A DNA stretch of 64,000 nt from CAZUCE01 sp964619265 (GTDB lineage: Bacteria > Planctomycetota > UBA1135 > GCA-002686595), in contig CAZUCE010000021.1 of NCBI GenBank assembly GCA_964619265.1, positions 1 through 64,000 on the forward strand, written 5' to 3'. Every line of letters begins with the position of its first letter. Within the stretch, counting starts at the first letter, position 1. Shown here piece after piece: positions 1 through 7,635 of the stretch. A model generated the notes under the pieces. It made no database searches. It was given only the letters and a program-made list of their open reading frames with translations, and had not been told where the DNA came from. The position numbers were made by a program, and so were the translations under genes.

Positions 1-573
1 CCTCCCCCCAAGCCCCATTCCGGCGGATCCAACCCCATCGGGCTAGCGAGGGTTCGCCCTCCCCGGGGCGTTCGCTCCCTCGTCACGGCTCCCTCGAAGG
101 ACCTTCCGCCCTCGGCTCGCAGACCCCTTGGGGCTTGAGGCCCCGTGATCCGAGAGATAATTTCTGACGGAAGTACGTATTTATTTTCGGGCAAAGGGTC
201 AACCCGTATTTTTCCGCCTTCTTGGGCACTGTAGTGGGTCTTCTGCAAGTTCATGCTCCCTCGACGAACCCGTTCTAGGCAGGGTTACCGCCTATAGCTA
301 AGGAGTGCCGGAGGCGAGACTTTCTGGAACATGCCTAGATTCGCCGGCATGGTCCGGCAACAACACGACTCGCCGCGCCCAGCGGCCTGCCTCGAGTCGC
401 CCGTTCTCTTCTCCCTTCCTCCCGGCTCAGGGACTCGACCGCGCTCTCCCTTCAATGGAACACCAGTTCCGAGGGACGCGGGCCGATAAACCTGAGGGAG
501 GACTCCAATCCCAAGAGCCCGCACCTGACGGCCCTTGGGGGCCCTTCCCTCCTCTTCACGGAGGAGTTTCCCG
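1..573. other. Leading intergenic region, no gene recognised
   Basis: No reading frame in this stretch looks like a real protein: the two that exist overlap antisense and have arginine/proline-rich shadow composition. Positions about 157-215 are clearly more AT-rich than their surroundings and could carry a promoter, but I cannot fix -35/-10 boxes. The rest is GC-rich non-coding sequence. The last bases hold the ribosome binding site of the small gene that starts at 574. Confidence 0.5.
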
Positions 574-696
574 ATGAACCATCTCCTTTGGATGACAGCC
601 TCGCTCCTCGTGGGGCTTTGGTTGGGGCAAACCGCCCTGATCCTCCTCAGCTATCGCTCGGACGTCCAGGCCGAGGACGCCCGCCGCGCTCGATGA
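574..696 (+). CDS. Small single-pass membrane protein (40 aa), unknown function
   Basis: This 40-residue frame starts with ATG. A strong Shine-Dalgarno-like GGAGGAG at about 560-566 precedes it by about 7 nt, which is unusual here because most genes lack one. The product has a short N-terminus, one hydrophobic segment (about residues 4-27, Leu/Ala/Gly/Trp-rich) and a charged Asp/Arg tail (residues 29-40), as expected of a one-span membrane microprotein with the charged end inside. No family is recognised. It stands alone, followed by about 170 nt of non-coding sequence before the convergent gene ending at 864. The good ribosome binding site and clean topology favour a real gene; the short length leaves doubt. 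Confidence 0.5.
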   Translation: MNHLLWMTASLLVGLWLGQTALILLSYRSDVQAEDARRAR

Positions 697-863
697 CGCC
701 AGCGCGAGCTTCCCTGCTCGCGCGCCCTGTGAATTCGAGTGCCGTTTAGCGACGGCCGAACCGGAGACACTCCGATCGCACCCCTCGCGGGTGCTAGTGG
801 GGAGACGCGAATCTCGCGCCTCCCCGCTGTTGTAGGAACCGGGTGAGTTCCCGGCTGATGGAC

Positions 864-2030
864 TCAGGATTGGGCGAAATCCTCGAACACGCTTTCGAGG
901 GAGACTCCGGTTTCGTCCTGGAACGCTGAGTCGACGGTGGCGCCCTCAGACATCGACGCCAGCCAACGTGCGGTGCCCAGCTCGCCGAATCGCACGACCA
1001 GGTAATCGGTGAACGCGAGACTCTGTGCATAGGCGAGGGCGATCCGCGCCTCGTCCCCCAACTGAGCAAGCGTCCCTGCCAGCTCGGAGAGCGGAATCAG
1101 CTCCGCGCCCTCCAACCGGCCTTGGGCTCCCCGGACGTCGCGCGCCAGGTCCTCTCCGGTCGACTCGCTCCACTGAGCGAGGCCTTCGTTCAGCCACCCT
1201 GGCATCGATCCGGGCACGTACTCGGCCAGGAAAGCGTGCAGGAGTTCGTGACGCAGCGTGCGCGACCAACGGCTCCGATCGCGTACGAAGTCCTCGACCG
1301 GCACACGGACGGTCCCGTCGAAAGCGCCGCCGGCCCAGTGTCCGAGCCCGGTCAGCGCCCGAAACTCCTCGGGCTCGTAGAGCGTGACCCGCAGCCGCGA
1401 GCCGCGCTCGCGAACCGGGTCGTGATTCAGAAACAACCGAAAATCCGCGTAGGCATCCTCGAGCACGTCGATCGCTTCTTGCGCCCCGTGCAGGAGCTGG
1501 GTGCGCTCGCCATCGAACGCAAGCTCGAAGTGCAGCGAGGTGTACTGGGCGAAGTCCGCCTCCACTTCCTGCTCGGTGCGCCAACGCTCGAGCAAGAGCG
1601 CCAGGTCCTCCCGCCCGGGCCCAAGTTCGCTGGCCCGTGTCAGATCGGCCAGCGCGCGCTCGCGGTCACCGCCCACTCGATCGTGTTGGTCCAGCGCCCG
1701 GCGCGCGAGCGCCTCGACCAGATTGTTGCGCACGATCTGGTTGGAGGGCGCCATCTCAAAAGCGGGTTCTAATTCGGCCAAAGCCGCCTCGAAATCCCCG
1801 GCCTCCAAGTGCGCAACCGCCCGGTTGTTGGCAGCGATGGCCTCCGCCAGCACCGCGTTCGGATCGAGAATCGGCTCGCCGATCGCCCGCCGGCCGGAAG
1901 GTTCGAGCAGATCGCCCGTCTCCTCCAGCTCGAGATCTGGAAGCTCGGGGAGCGGCGTTTCGCTGCGCATGAGATACGCGCCCGCGCCCATCGCAAGCGC
2001 TCCCAGGAACAAAGGGGCAAGACGGCTCAT
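864..2030 (-). CDS. TPR-containing gluzincin metallopeptidase (peptidase MA-like), membrane-anchored
   Basis: This 388-residue protein begins with a hydrophobic segment (about residues 5-20) that should act as signal anchor. A TPR-like helical region follows (about 75-165), containing the motif N-N-R-A-V-A-H-L-E-A-G-D-F. The C-terminal half carries the zinc motif HELLH and, about 20 residues on, N-E-G-L-A-Q-W, whose Glu fits the third ligand of gluzincins of the peptidase MA-like group. It probably acts at the outer face of the cytoplasmic membrane; the substrate is unknown. It is the last gene of a leftward operon and its start overlaps the stop of the cysteine-cluster gene by 4 nt (ATGA). 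The family assignment is good, the biological role is not known. Confidence 0.75.
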   Translation of the reverse strand: MSRLAPLFLGALAMGAGAYLMRSETPLPELPDLELEETGDLLEPSGRRAIGEPILDPNAVLAEAIAANNRAVAHLEAGDFEAALAELEPAFEMAPSNQIVRNNLVEALARRALDQHDRVGGDRERALADLTRASELGPGREDLALLLERWRTEQEVEADFAQYTSLHFELAFDGERTQLLHGAQEAIDVLEDAYADFRLFLNHDPVRERGSRLRVTLYEPEEFRALTGLGHWAGGAFDGTVRVPVEDFVRDRSRWSRTLRHELLHAFLAEYVPGSMPGWLNEGLAQWSESTGEDLARDVRGAQGRLEGAELIPLSELAGTLAQLGDEARIALAYAQSLAFTDYLVVRFGELGTARWLASMSEGATVDSAFQDETGVSLESVFEDFAQS

Positions 2031-2908
2031 GGGTTTTTTTTGGAGTTGAGATCGTCGTGCGGAGCGCGCAACAAGATCTGTTCGGGAAAGCGCGCGTAGG
2101 TGCGCGGAATGTCGTGACGCTTCTCGATCTCCCGCAGCTCGGCCAAAAGCAGTTCATGCTCCTGCTCGAAAGCTTGGGTCAGGTCCGGATCACAAAAATA
2201 CACGCGACAGCCGAGGGGGCGGCCTTCCCGTGCCGTGCACGCGCCTTGAAGATGGTAGGGACAGCGCCCCTTCCCCTCCGGCTGGCCGGGGTTCGGATGC
2301 TGGGCCAGCGCGTACTCGACCTCGAGCCGCCCGGCAAACAGCTCGTGGCCGGCTTCTTCGAATCGGCAGCAAACGCCGCGCGCCAGGCACACGACCCGGC
2401 TGCGAGCCACCACCTGCTCGAGCTTCTCATAAAGCGCTTCGAGCTCTCCGAAAGCCGCCGCCAGCCGCGAAGCATCCAACTCTTCCTCGATGCCCGGACA
2501 GACCTCCGCGGCTCGCTCGAAGCCGGCTTGCTCCTCGAGGACACTCGGCCAGTAGGGAAAGCTCGCGCAGTGCGCCGGACGCGCTTCGTACACGGTGCAC
2601 TGTTTTTCCCCATCCAACAGCGCGCAGCGGCCGTTGCCGGACGGGCGCCTCGGATCCTCGGCCAAGGCCTCGCGCAACTCGCCGGTCCGGGGATCGGGCA
2701 CCGTCCGCACATAGCGCGCGCGAAAGACCACCAGCTCGAGCCCCAGGGAATCCGCCATGGCTTGGTCCTCCTTGGGCTGAAGCCAGACATGCCCCTCACC
2801 GGTTCGGCAACAAGCGCCGCAGCGATGGCAAGCGAAGCGGAACGGACGCACTCCGGAAAGCCCCGGATCTTCGCCGGGCTCGGCTTGAGCATGGACCGAG
2901 CGGCTCAT
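2027..2908 (-). CDS. Double YkgJ-type cysteine-cluster protein
   Basis: This 293-residue soluble protein contains two related cysteine-rich halves. The first (about residues 25-130) has the YkgJ-family signature C-x2-C-x2-C-C (C-H-R-C-G-A-C-C) with further cysteines near C-T-V-Y-E-A-R-P-x-x-C. The second (about 170-265) starts at G-V-C-C-R-F and has a C-P-Y ... C-T-A-R ... C-R-V-Y-F-C series. YkgJ-like proteins are thought to bind zinc or an iron-sulfur cluster, but their reactions are mostly unknown. It sits between the Ser/Thr kinase and the gluzincin gene, with 4-nt overlaps on both sides, so the three should be co-translated. Duplication of the domain in one chain is worth noting. Confidence 0.75.
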   Translation of the reverse strand: MSRSVHAQAEPGEDPGLSGVRPFRFACHRCGACCRTGEGHVWLQPKEDQAMADSLGLELVVFRARYVRTVPDPRTGELREALAEDPRRPSGNGRCALLDGEKQCTVYEARPAHCASFPYWPSVLEEQAGFERAAEVCPGIEEELDASRLAAAFGELEALYEKLEQVVARSRVVCLARGVCCRFEEAGHELFAGRLEVEYALAQHPNPGQPEGKGRCPYHLQGACTAREGRPLGCRVYFCDPDLTQAFEQEHELLLAELREIEKRHDIPRTYARFPEQILLRAPHDDLNSKKNP

Positions 2909-3999
2909 CGTCGCTTGCGGCGGGGCGAGCGTCGCGCGCTGTCGCGCAAGGAACGGAAGTCAAGCTCGGAAGCTCCTTCCAAATGGCCGCGCACCTCGGC
3001 GATCAACGCCGCAAAACTCGGAAAGCGGTGATTCGCGTCGCGACTCATCATTTTCTCAACCAAGTAGTGCAACTGTGGGCTCGTGCCACGCCGCTTGAGT
3101 TCCGGAGACGACAAGCTCTCGAGGATCTTGCGCGCCAAGACCTCTTCGTCGTCGGTGCCTTCGAACGGCAAGCGCCCCGCAATGCACTGAAACAAGGTCA
3201 CGCCAAGGGAGTAGATGTCGGAGCGCACATCGGCCGCAGCGCCGCCGCGCGCCTGTTCGGGGGCGAGGTAAGCCACCGTCCCAACCGCCTGGCTCTCCGC
3301 CGAGGTGACATCGCCCGCCTGAGCCGCAAAGCCGAGGTCGATCAGCTTGACGCGCAGTTCGCCGCCCGGCTGCTCTTCGACCATGATGTTGCCGGCCTTG
3401 ACGTCCCGGTGAACGAGCCCCTCGCCGGCTAGGTACTCGAGCACCTCGGCCACAGCCAGCACCAGCCGCAGGGCGTCGTCTTCGCTGAGGGTCGCACTGC
3501 GGTCGAGTCGCTCGAGCAGGGTCTCGCCCCGAACCCACTCGGCCACGCTCAAGATCCGCGTGCCCGCTCGCGCCGCGCCGTGACCGCGCAGCAGCCCGGG
3601 GTGGTCCAGTTGCTTGAGCAGTTTGGCTTCATGCAGGAACGCGGCGCGAGCCTTGGAGTCCTCGGTCAGTCTCTCGTCGAGCACTTTGAGGGCCACCCGG
3701 CGACCCGTCTTGTCGTGCTGGGCGCCGAACACGCGCGCGGTGCCCCCGACTCCCAGCAGCCGCTCGAGGGTGTAGCCGGGGACCTTGGGCCGCTCACCGG
3801 CGTCGGTGGCGCGCAGGTCGGCAACGCGCTCGGCGGTCCAGCCCTCGAGATCCGCCAGCACCGGGTCCAGGGAAGCCCCCTCCGCGAGCCGAGCGGCTAC
3901 GTCTCCGGCCGTCCCGTGGTCGAGATGGCCGCGATGGACGAGCTTGGCCAGGAACTCCGCGTCCCCGCCGCTCGATTGGTCCTGGTTCCCGTTCCCCAT
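2905..3999 (-). CDS. Serine/threonine protein kinase, cytoplasmic, Hanks type
   Basis: This 364-residue protein has an approximately 75-residue helical N-terminal extension followed by a complete kinase domain: glycine loop at 83-88, ATP-binding Lys in V-A-L-K (K105), H-R-D at 197-199 with downstream N-I-M-V, metal-binding D-L-G at 221-223 (a variant of D-F-G) and A-P-E at 246-248. The chain ends shortly after the kinase domain in a basic tail, with no membrane span or PASTA repeats, so it is probably a soluble signalling kinase. The ATG at 3999 was chosen; the frame runs further upstream only by crossing low-complexity sequence and the assembly gap. It is first in the operon with the cysteine-cluster and peptidase genes. 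Its promoter may lie in or near the gap. Confidence 0.85.
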   Translation of the reverse strand: MGNGNQDQSSGGDAEFLAKLVHRGHLDHGTAGDVAARLAEGASLDPVLADLEGWTAERVADLRATDAGERPKVPGYTLERLLGVGGTARVFGAQHDKTGRRVALKVLDERLTEDSKARAAFLHEAKLLKQLDHPGLLRGHGAARAGTRILSVAEWVRGETLLERLDRSATLSEDDALRLVLAVAEVLEYLAGEGLVHRDVKAGNIMVEEQPGGELRVKLIDLGFAAQAGDVTSAESQAVGTVAYLAPEQARGGAAADVRSDIYSLGVTLFQCIAGRLPFEGTDDEEVLARKILESLSSPELKRRGTSPQLHYLVEKMMSRDANHRFPSFAALIAEVRGHLEGASELDFRSLRDSARRSPRRKRR

Positions 4000-4113
4000 G
4001 GTCGTGAGCAGTTTCAGCTGTGGAATCGCCAGGCAGCAAGCCACATTTCGTGTTGGGCGCCCAAGCTCTTCCCCAGCGGGGACGAAACCCCCGCCCGAAT
4101 CGTCCGTCTGGCG

Positions 4114-4213
4114 NNNNNNNNNNNNNNNNNNNNNNNNNNNNNNNNNNNNNNNNNNNNNNNNNNNNNNNNNNNNNNNNNNNNNNNNNNNNNNNNNNNNNNN
4201 NNNNNNNNNNNNN
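4114..4213. other. Assembly gap (100 N)
   Basis: Exactly 100 consecutive N bases, the conventional placeholder for a scaffold join of unknown length. It removes the start of the rightward prolyl isomerase gene and the shared upstream region with the leftward kinase. Adjacency of these two genes is therefore not proved. Confidence 0.99.
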
Positions 4214-5655
4214 CTGGCGCGCCAGGGCCGGAAACCGGCCGATCCGAAGCCAATTTGCTCCCGGCAGGCTCCCAGGAGCCTGAAGCCGCGAAGGACGTCG
4301 CGGCTCCCCGCCAAGCCGCCGCCGAAGCCTCCTCGAAGCGCAGCGCGGTCGATCGCGTGCGGCGCGGCGAGCTGGCCGCTGCGGCGGGCGAGCTGGCGGT
4401 GACCTTCGAAGAATTGGACCGGCTGCTGGTCAGCCGCTACGCCCTCGCTCCCGATGGCAAGCGCGCGACCCTGTTCCTGGCCAAGACTCTGGTTCTAGAT
4501 CAGCTGCTGGCGGAGAGTCGAATCGAGATCGGCCGCGACGAATTGGCCGAGCGATTCGCCGAACTCGATGCCGAGGTGCGCGCCGGGGGCGGCCAGGGCC
4601 TGGACGTTGAACTGGCCCGCAACGGCGTCGCGATCGAGACCTTCCTCGAGACCCTGAGGCTCGGGATGGCCCAGGAGATCCTCACCCGCCTGGCGCTGGG
4701 CCTCCCCGAAGATCGGCCGGTCAGCGCCGACAACCAAGAACTGTGGCTGTCCCAGGAACTCGAACAACGCGGAGTCAAGCGGCTTCGCCCGCCCTACGAG
4801 AACGAAATCGTCGCCCGGGTCGGCACCCGCGACATTCACCTGGGCGAGCTGGGTCGTTCGCTGCGCGTTCAGCTGCCGGCCGAAGAGCTCCACGAGGCCC
4901 TTGAGCAACTGCTGCTGGAACGCTCGCTGCTCGCGAAGCTCGCGCCGATCCCCGAGGAGGCCTTTGCGGCTCAACTTGAGCTCGAGATCGAGCGGCGCCG
5001 GCTCGAAGCCACCTCGGACCCAGCCTATTCCGGCGTGCCCTTCGAGGATTTGCTGTCGGCTTCCGGGCGGACGTTGGAAGGCCTGCGCGCCGACCCGGCC
5101 CTGCGCGTTCGGGCGTTGGTCGAGCTGCAACTCGAGCGCGAGGCTACCGGGGACGCCCTGCGCGAGCGCTACCGCGCCGAGCAGTCGCGCTTCGACGATC
5201 AGTTTGGCGAATCCGTGACCGCGCGCTGGATCTACCGGGCCGCTCGCACGAGGGAGCAAAGCACCGCGGAGCGCGTCTTCCTCGAACAACTGGCGGGGCA
5301 GGCGACCGGCGAGCACCTGTTCGCGGCCCTCGCGCTCGAGCATTCCCAGCACACCGACTCGGCCGAGTTGGGCGGCAACATCGGCCAAATCCACCGGGCC
5401 GGATCTGGACTCGATCCGCGACTCGTCGACGCCCTGTTTCAGGCCACCCAAGGCGGCCCAGCCGCGCGCAGCCTCGGCCCGTTCGAGATCGACGGTGGCG
5501 TCGCTCTGCTGTGGGCCGGTGTCCGCCGGCCGGCCCCGCCCGAGGCCGAACTGCTCGAACAAGTCCGGGGCGAGCTAGCCAAGCGCTTGCTGCGCGGCGC
5601 CCTGCCGGGACCGGTCGTGACGTTCGTCGACCCCCAGCTCGCAAGCCCTCGCTAG
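4214..5655 (+). CDS. Parvulin-type peptidyl-prolyl cis-trans isomerase, 5' end missing in the gap
   Basis: About 480 residues of a SurA/PrsA-like protein are visible; the start codon and any signal peptide are in the gap. The first part is a Glu/Ala/Arg-rich helical region resembling the N-terminal chaperone domains of periplasmic parvulins. The C-terminal 150 residues carry the PpiC signature region: T-A-R-W-I-Y, then A-L-E-H-S-Q-H-T-D-S-A-E-L-G-G-N-I-G and, near the end, G-P-F-E-I-D-G-G. Such proteins assist folding of exported and outer-membrane proteins. It ends 91 nt before the first BMC-P gene, so read-through is possible but a functional link is not implied. The isomerase domain assignment is good; the exact subtype is uncertain because the N-terminus is missing. 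Confidence 0.75.
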
Positions 5656-5746
5656 CGGGGCGGGCTCCCCGGGCTCGATCGGGTAGCCTGACGCCTCCCC
5701 CCCGCTGCCGCCCGAGTTGGTCTCCCGCACAGACCGCCCCCCGCCC

Positions 5747-6040
5747 ATGTTGATCGCCAAGGTCGTTGGAAGCGTCGTCGCCACCCGCAAGGACGAGAAG
5801 CTCGAGAACCTCAAGCTGCTCGTTTGCCAGGTGCACGACCACCAAAACAAGCCCAAGGACCAGTACGTCGTCGCCGTCGATTCGGTCGGCGCCGGTCCAG
5901 GCGACATGGTCCTGTACGCCACGGGCTCGAGCGCGCGCCAGACCACCCTGACCGACGGACGCCCCTGCGATGCGGTCGTGATGGCCATCCTCGACAGCTG
6001 GAGCGTCGGGGACAACAACGTCTACCAGAAGTACTCCTGA
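5747..6040 (+). CDS. BMC-P microcompartment vertex protein, EutN/CcmL family (first of three)
   Basis: This 97-residue protein is a canonical EutN/CcmL (PF03319-type) pentamer subunit. It begins M-L-I-A-K-V-V-G-S-V-V-A-T, then has K-L-L-V-C-Q-V, the core V-A-V-D-S-V-G-A-G-P-G-D and the pore-side motif G-S-S-A-R. In known microcompartments these pentamers cap the vertices of the icosahedral protein shell. The ATG at 5747 was preferred over an upstream TTG because family members start at this residue; the leader is C-rich and has no Shine-Dalgarno. The next gene begins 1 nt after the stop, so the set is one operon. This copy is the most typical of the three. Confidence 0.93.
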   Translation: MLIAKVVGSVVATRKDEKLENLKLLVCQVHDHQNKPKDQYVVAVDSVGAGPGDMVLYATGSSARQTTLTDGRPCDAVVMAILDSWSVGDNNVYQKYS

Positions 6041-6041
6041 C

Positions 6042-6335
6042 ATGTACTTGGCACGCATCGTCGGCCAAGCCGTCGCCACCCAGAAGTACCCGGGCCTCGA
6101 GGGCGTCGCCCTGCAGTTGATCCAACCCCTCGATGAGGACGGGGCGGATTCCGGAGGTGTGCTCGTCGCCTGCGCGGCCATCTCGGTCGGACCCGGCGAC
6201 TTCGTCAGCTACGTGGACGGCCGCGAAGCCGCCATGGCCTGCCCCGAGACCTACGTCCCGGTCGATGCGGCGGTCGTTGGCTTCGTCTCCCAGGCCGTGC
6301 GCGAAGGCGAGCCGATTTCGCCCCAAAGTTCCTAG
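6042..6335 (+). CDS. BMC-P microcompartment vertex protein, EutN/CcmL family (second of three)
   Basis: A second 97-residue EutN/CcmL-type subunit: M-Y-L-A-R-I-V-G-Q-A-V-A-T at the start, A-I-S-V-G-P-G-D-F-V in the middle and V-P-V-D-A-A-V-V-G-F-V near the end. It lacks the G-S-S-A-R segment of the first copy, having D-G-R-E-A-A instead, so the two are diverged paralogues rather than a recent duplication. Spacing to the neighbours is 1 nt upstream and 3 nt downstream, which predicts translational coupling. Different pentamer paralogues in one shell could occupy different vertices or form mixed pentamers; that is inference. Confidence 0.9.
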   Translation: MYLARIVGQAVATQKYPGLEGVALQLIQPLDEDGADSGGVLVACAAISVGPGDFVSYVDGREAAMACPETYVPVDAAVVGFVSQAVREGEPISPQSS

Positions 6336-6338
6336 CCC

Positions 6339-6644
6339 ATGTTCCTCGCCGACGTCATCGGAACGGTTGTCACGCCGATCCAGATCCCCGAGTTGGGCGC
6401 GCGTACCCAGTTGCTGCTCCGCCCGGTCACGCCAGCCGGCGTGGGGACCGCCAAGACGCGCATCGCAATCGACAACGTGGGCGCCGGCGTGGGCGATCGC
6501 GTGATCGTCCTCGACGAGGGCAACGGGGGTCGCCAGGTCCTCGGCTTGCCGAAAGCCGCCATCAAGACCGTCGTGGTCGGCATCGTCGACCGCATCGAAC
6601 ACGAAGGCCGCGAGGTCTACGACCACCGCGAGCCGCGAGCCTGA
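6339..6644 (+). CDS. BMC-P microcompartment vertex protein, EutN/CcmL family (third of three)
   Basis: A third EutN/CcmL-type subunit of 101 residues: M-F-L-A-D-V-I-G-T-V-V-T-P, then A-I-D-N-V-G-A-G-V-G-D-R-V-I-V and V-V-V-G-I-V-D-R-I. The pore segment reads D-E-G-N-G-G-R, again different from the other two copies. Its stop is followed after 2 nt by the aldolase start. Planctomycete microcompartment loci are known to encode three BMC-P proteins, so the number fits that type. No hexamer-forming BMC-H (PF00936-type) gene is present in the window. Confidence 0.9.
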   Translation: MFLADVIGTVVTPIQIPELGARTQLLLRPVTPAGVGTAKTRIAIDNVGAGVGDRVIVLDEGNGGRQVLGLPKAAIKTVVVGIVDRIEHEGREVYDHREPRA

Positions 6645-6646
6645 AC

Positions 6647-7384
6647 ATGAACCCCCTCGAAATGAACCCTGAAGGAGTGCCCGCCCGCGGCAGCTGGAGC
6701 GACGAGGAGACCCGTCTCCGTCAGGCGCTCTGCCGCATCGGTGCCCTTTGCTACCAGCGCAATTTCATCGTGGGCGCCGACGGCAACCTGTCCGTGCGCA
6801 TGTCGGACGGCACGGTTTTGATCACGCCCGCCGGCGCGATGAAGGGCTTCCTCGAGCCCCACCACCTGGCGCACATCAACCCCGACGGCAGCCTGATCGG
6901 CGACAGCCCGCGCTGCTCGACCGAAACCGGCATCCACCTGACCGCCTACGCCGAGCGACCCGACGTGAACGCGATGGTGCACGCGCACCCGCCCCACGCT
7001 GTCGCCATGACAATCGCCGGCATCGACATGCAACTGCCGATCATTCCCGAGATCGTCGTCACCATCGGCGGCATCCCGACCACGCCCATGGCGACCCCGG
7101 GCACCAACGAACTGCCCGACTCCATTCGCGAGACGATCCGCTGTTCCGACACGCTGATCATGAAGAACCATGGCTCGGTCTGCGTCGGCCCAAACCTCCT
7201 GGACGCCTTCAAGAAACTCGACATGATCGAGCACACCGCGCGAATCCTGTGGCTCGCCCACACCGCCCGCGGCGGCCTCGAGCCCCTGCCCCCCGAAGAC
7301 GTCAAGAAACTGCTCGCCACCCGCAAGCTGCTCGGGATCGGCGGACGCAACACCCTAGAAAACAACTGCGGCCTGAATCCGTAA
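6647..7384 (+). CDS. Class II aldolase, L-fuculose-phosphate-aldolase-like, probable microcompartment enzyme
   Basis: This 245-residue enzyme has the class II aldolase/adducin fold signatures: G-N-L-S-V-R at 47-52, catalytic-type Glu in S-T-E-T (E93), zinc-binding H-A-H-P-P-H (H112 and H114) and K-N-H-G (H175). In E. coli FucA, ligands His92, His94 and His155 and catalytic Glu73 occupy the same order. Such enzymes split sugar phosphates such as fuculose- or rhamnulose-1-phosphate into lactaldehyde and dihydroxyacetone phosphate; lactaldehyde is the toxic intermediate contained by planctomycete microcompartments. It is longer than FucA (about 215 aa), with about 10 extra N-terminal and 25 extra C-terminal residues. 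A second in-frame ATG at 6662 is a possible start. It is cotranscribed with the three BMC-P genes. Confidence 0.9.
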   Translation: MNPLEMNPEGVPARGSWSDEETRLRQALCRIGALCYQRNFIVGADGNLSVRMSDGTVLITPAGAMKGFLEPHHLAHINPDGSLIGDSPRCSTETGIHLTAYAERPDVNAMVHAHPPHAVAMTIAGIDMQLPIIPEIVVTIGGIPTTPMATPGTNELPDSIRETIRCSDTLIMKNHGSVCVGPNLLDAFKKLDMIEHTARILWLAHTARGGLEPLPPEDVKKLLATRKLLGIGGRNTLENNCGLNP

Positions 7385-7635
7385 CGGGAAGCTCAACCGC
7401 GCCAATCTCTGAGGTGGATGCACAACAGGCAGCCGCCCCCCCACGCCGGCCCTTCCATCTGAATCGCCGTCCAAAATCAGTCGATCCAGCACAGAGCTCG
7501 AGTGAAGGACTTGGATCTGGAGCCGACCTCGTCCGAGGCAGGGCCCATTCGACGAAGTAGGCGCAGGATCCGTCCAGTGAGCCTTCGCGTGTCGAGGGCG
7601 TCGTGGCCTGTGGCTCTGCGCGGGAGACGGACTCT

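Noticed and set aside
305..577. A 90-residue plus-strand frame before the microprotein
   Set aside because: Low-complexity Pro/Arg/Ser composition, an overlapping antisense frame and no ribosome binding site.
778..794. A 6-bp hairpin (gcaccc ... gggtgc) between the microprotein and the peptidase gene
   Set aside because: The stem is short and lacks a U-tract; too weak to call a terminator.
2230..3432. A 400-residue plus-strand frame rich in Arg and Pro
   Set aside because: It is a shadow of the cysteine-cluster and kinase genes on the other strand.
2905..4314. Kinase frame extended through the gap to 469 residues
   Set aside because: The extension passes through 100 N and unrelated sequence on both sides; the ATG at 3999 gives a complete kinase.
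4495..5562. A 355-residue minus-strand frame
   Set aside because: It is antisense to the parvulin gene, which has recognisable domain motifs; composition is that of a shadow frame.
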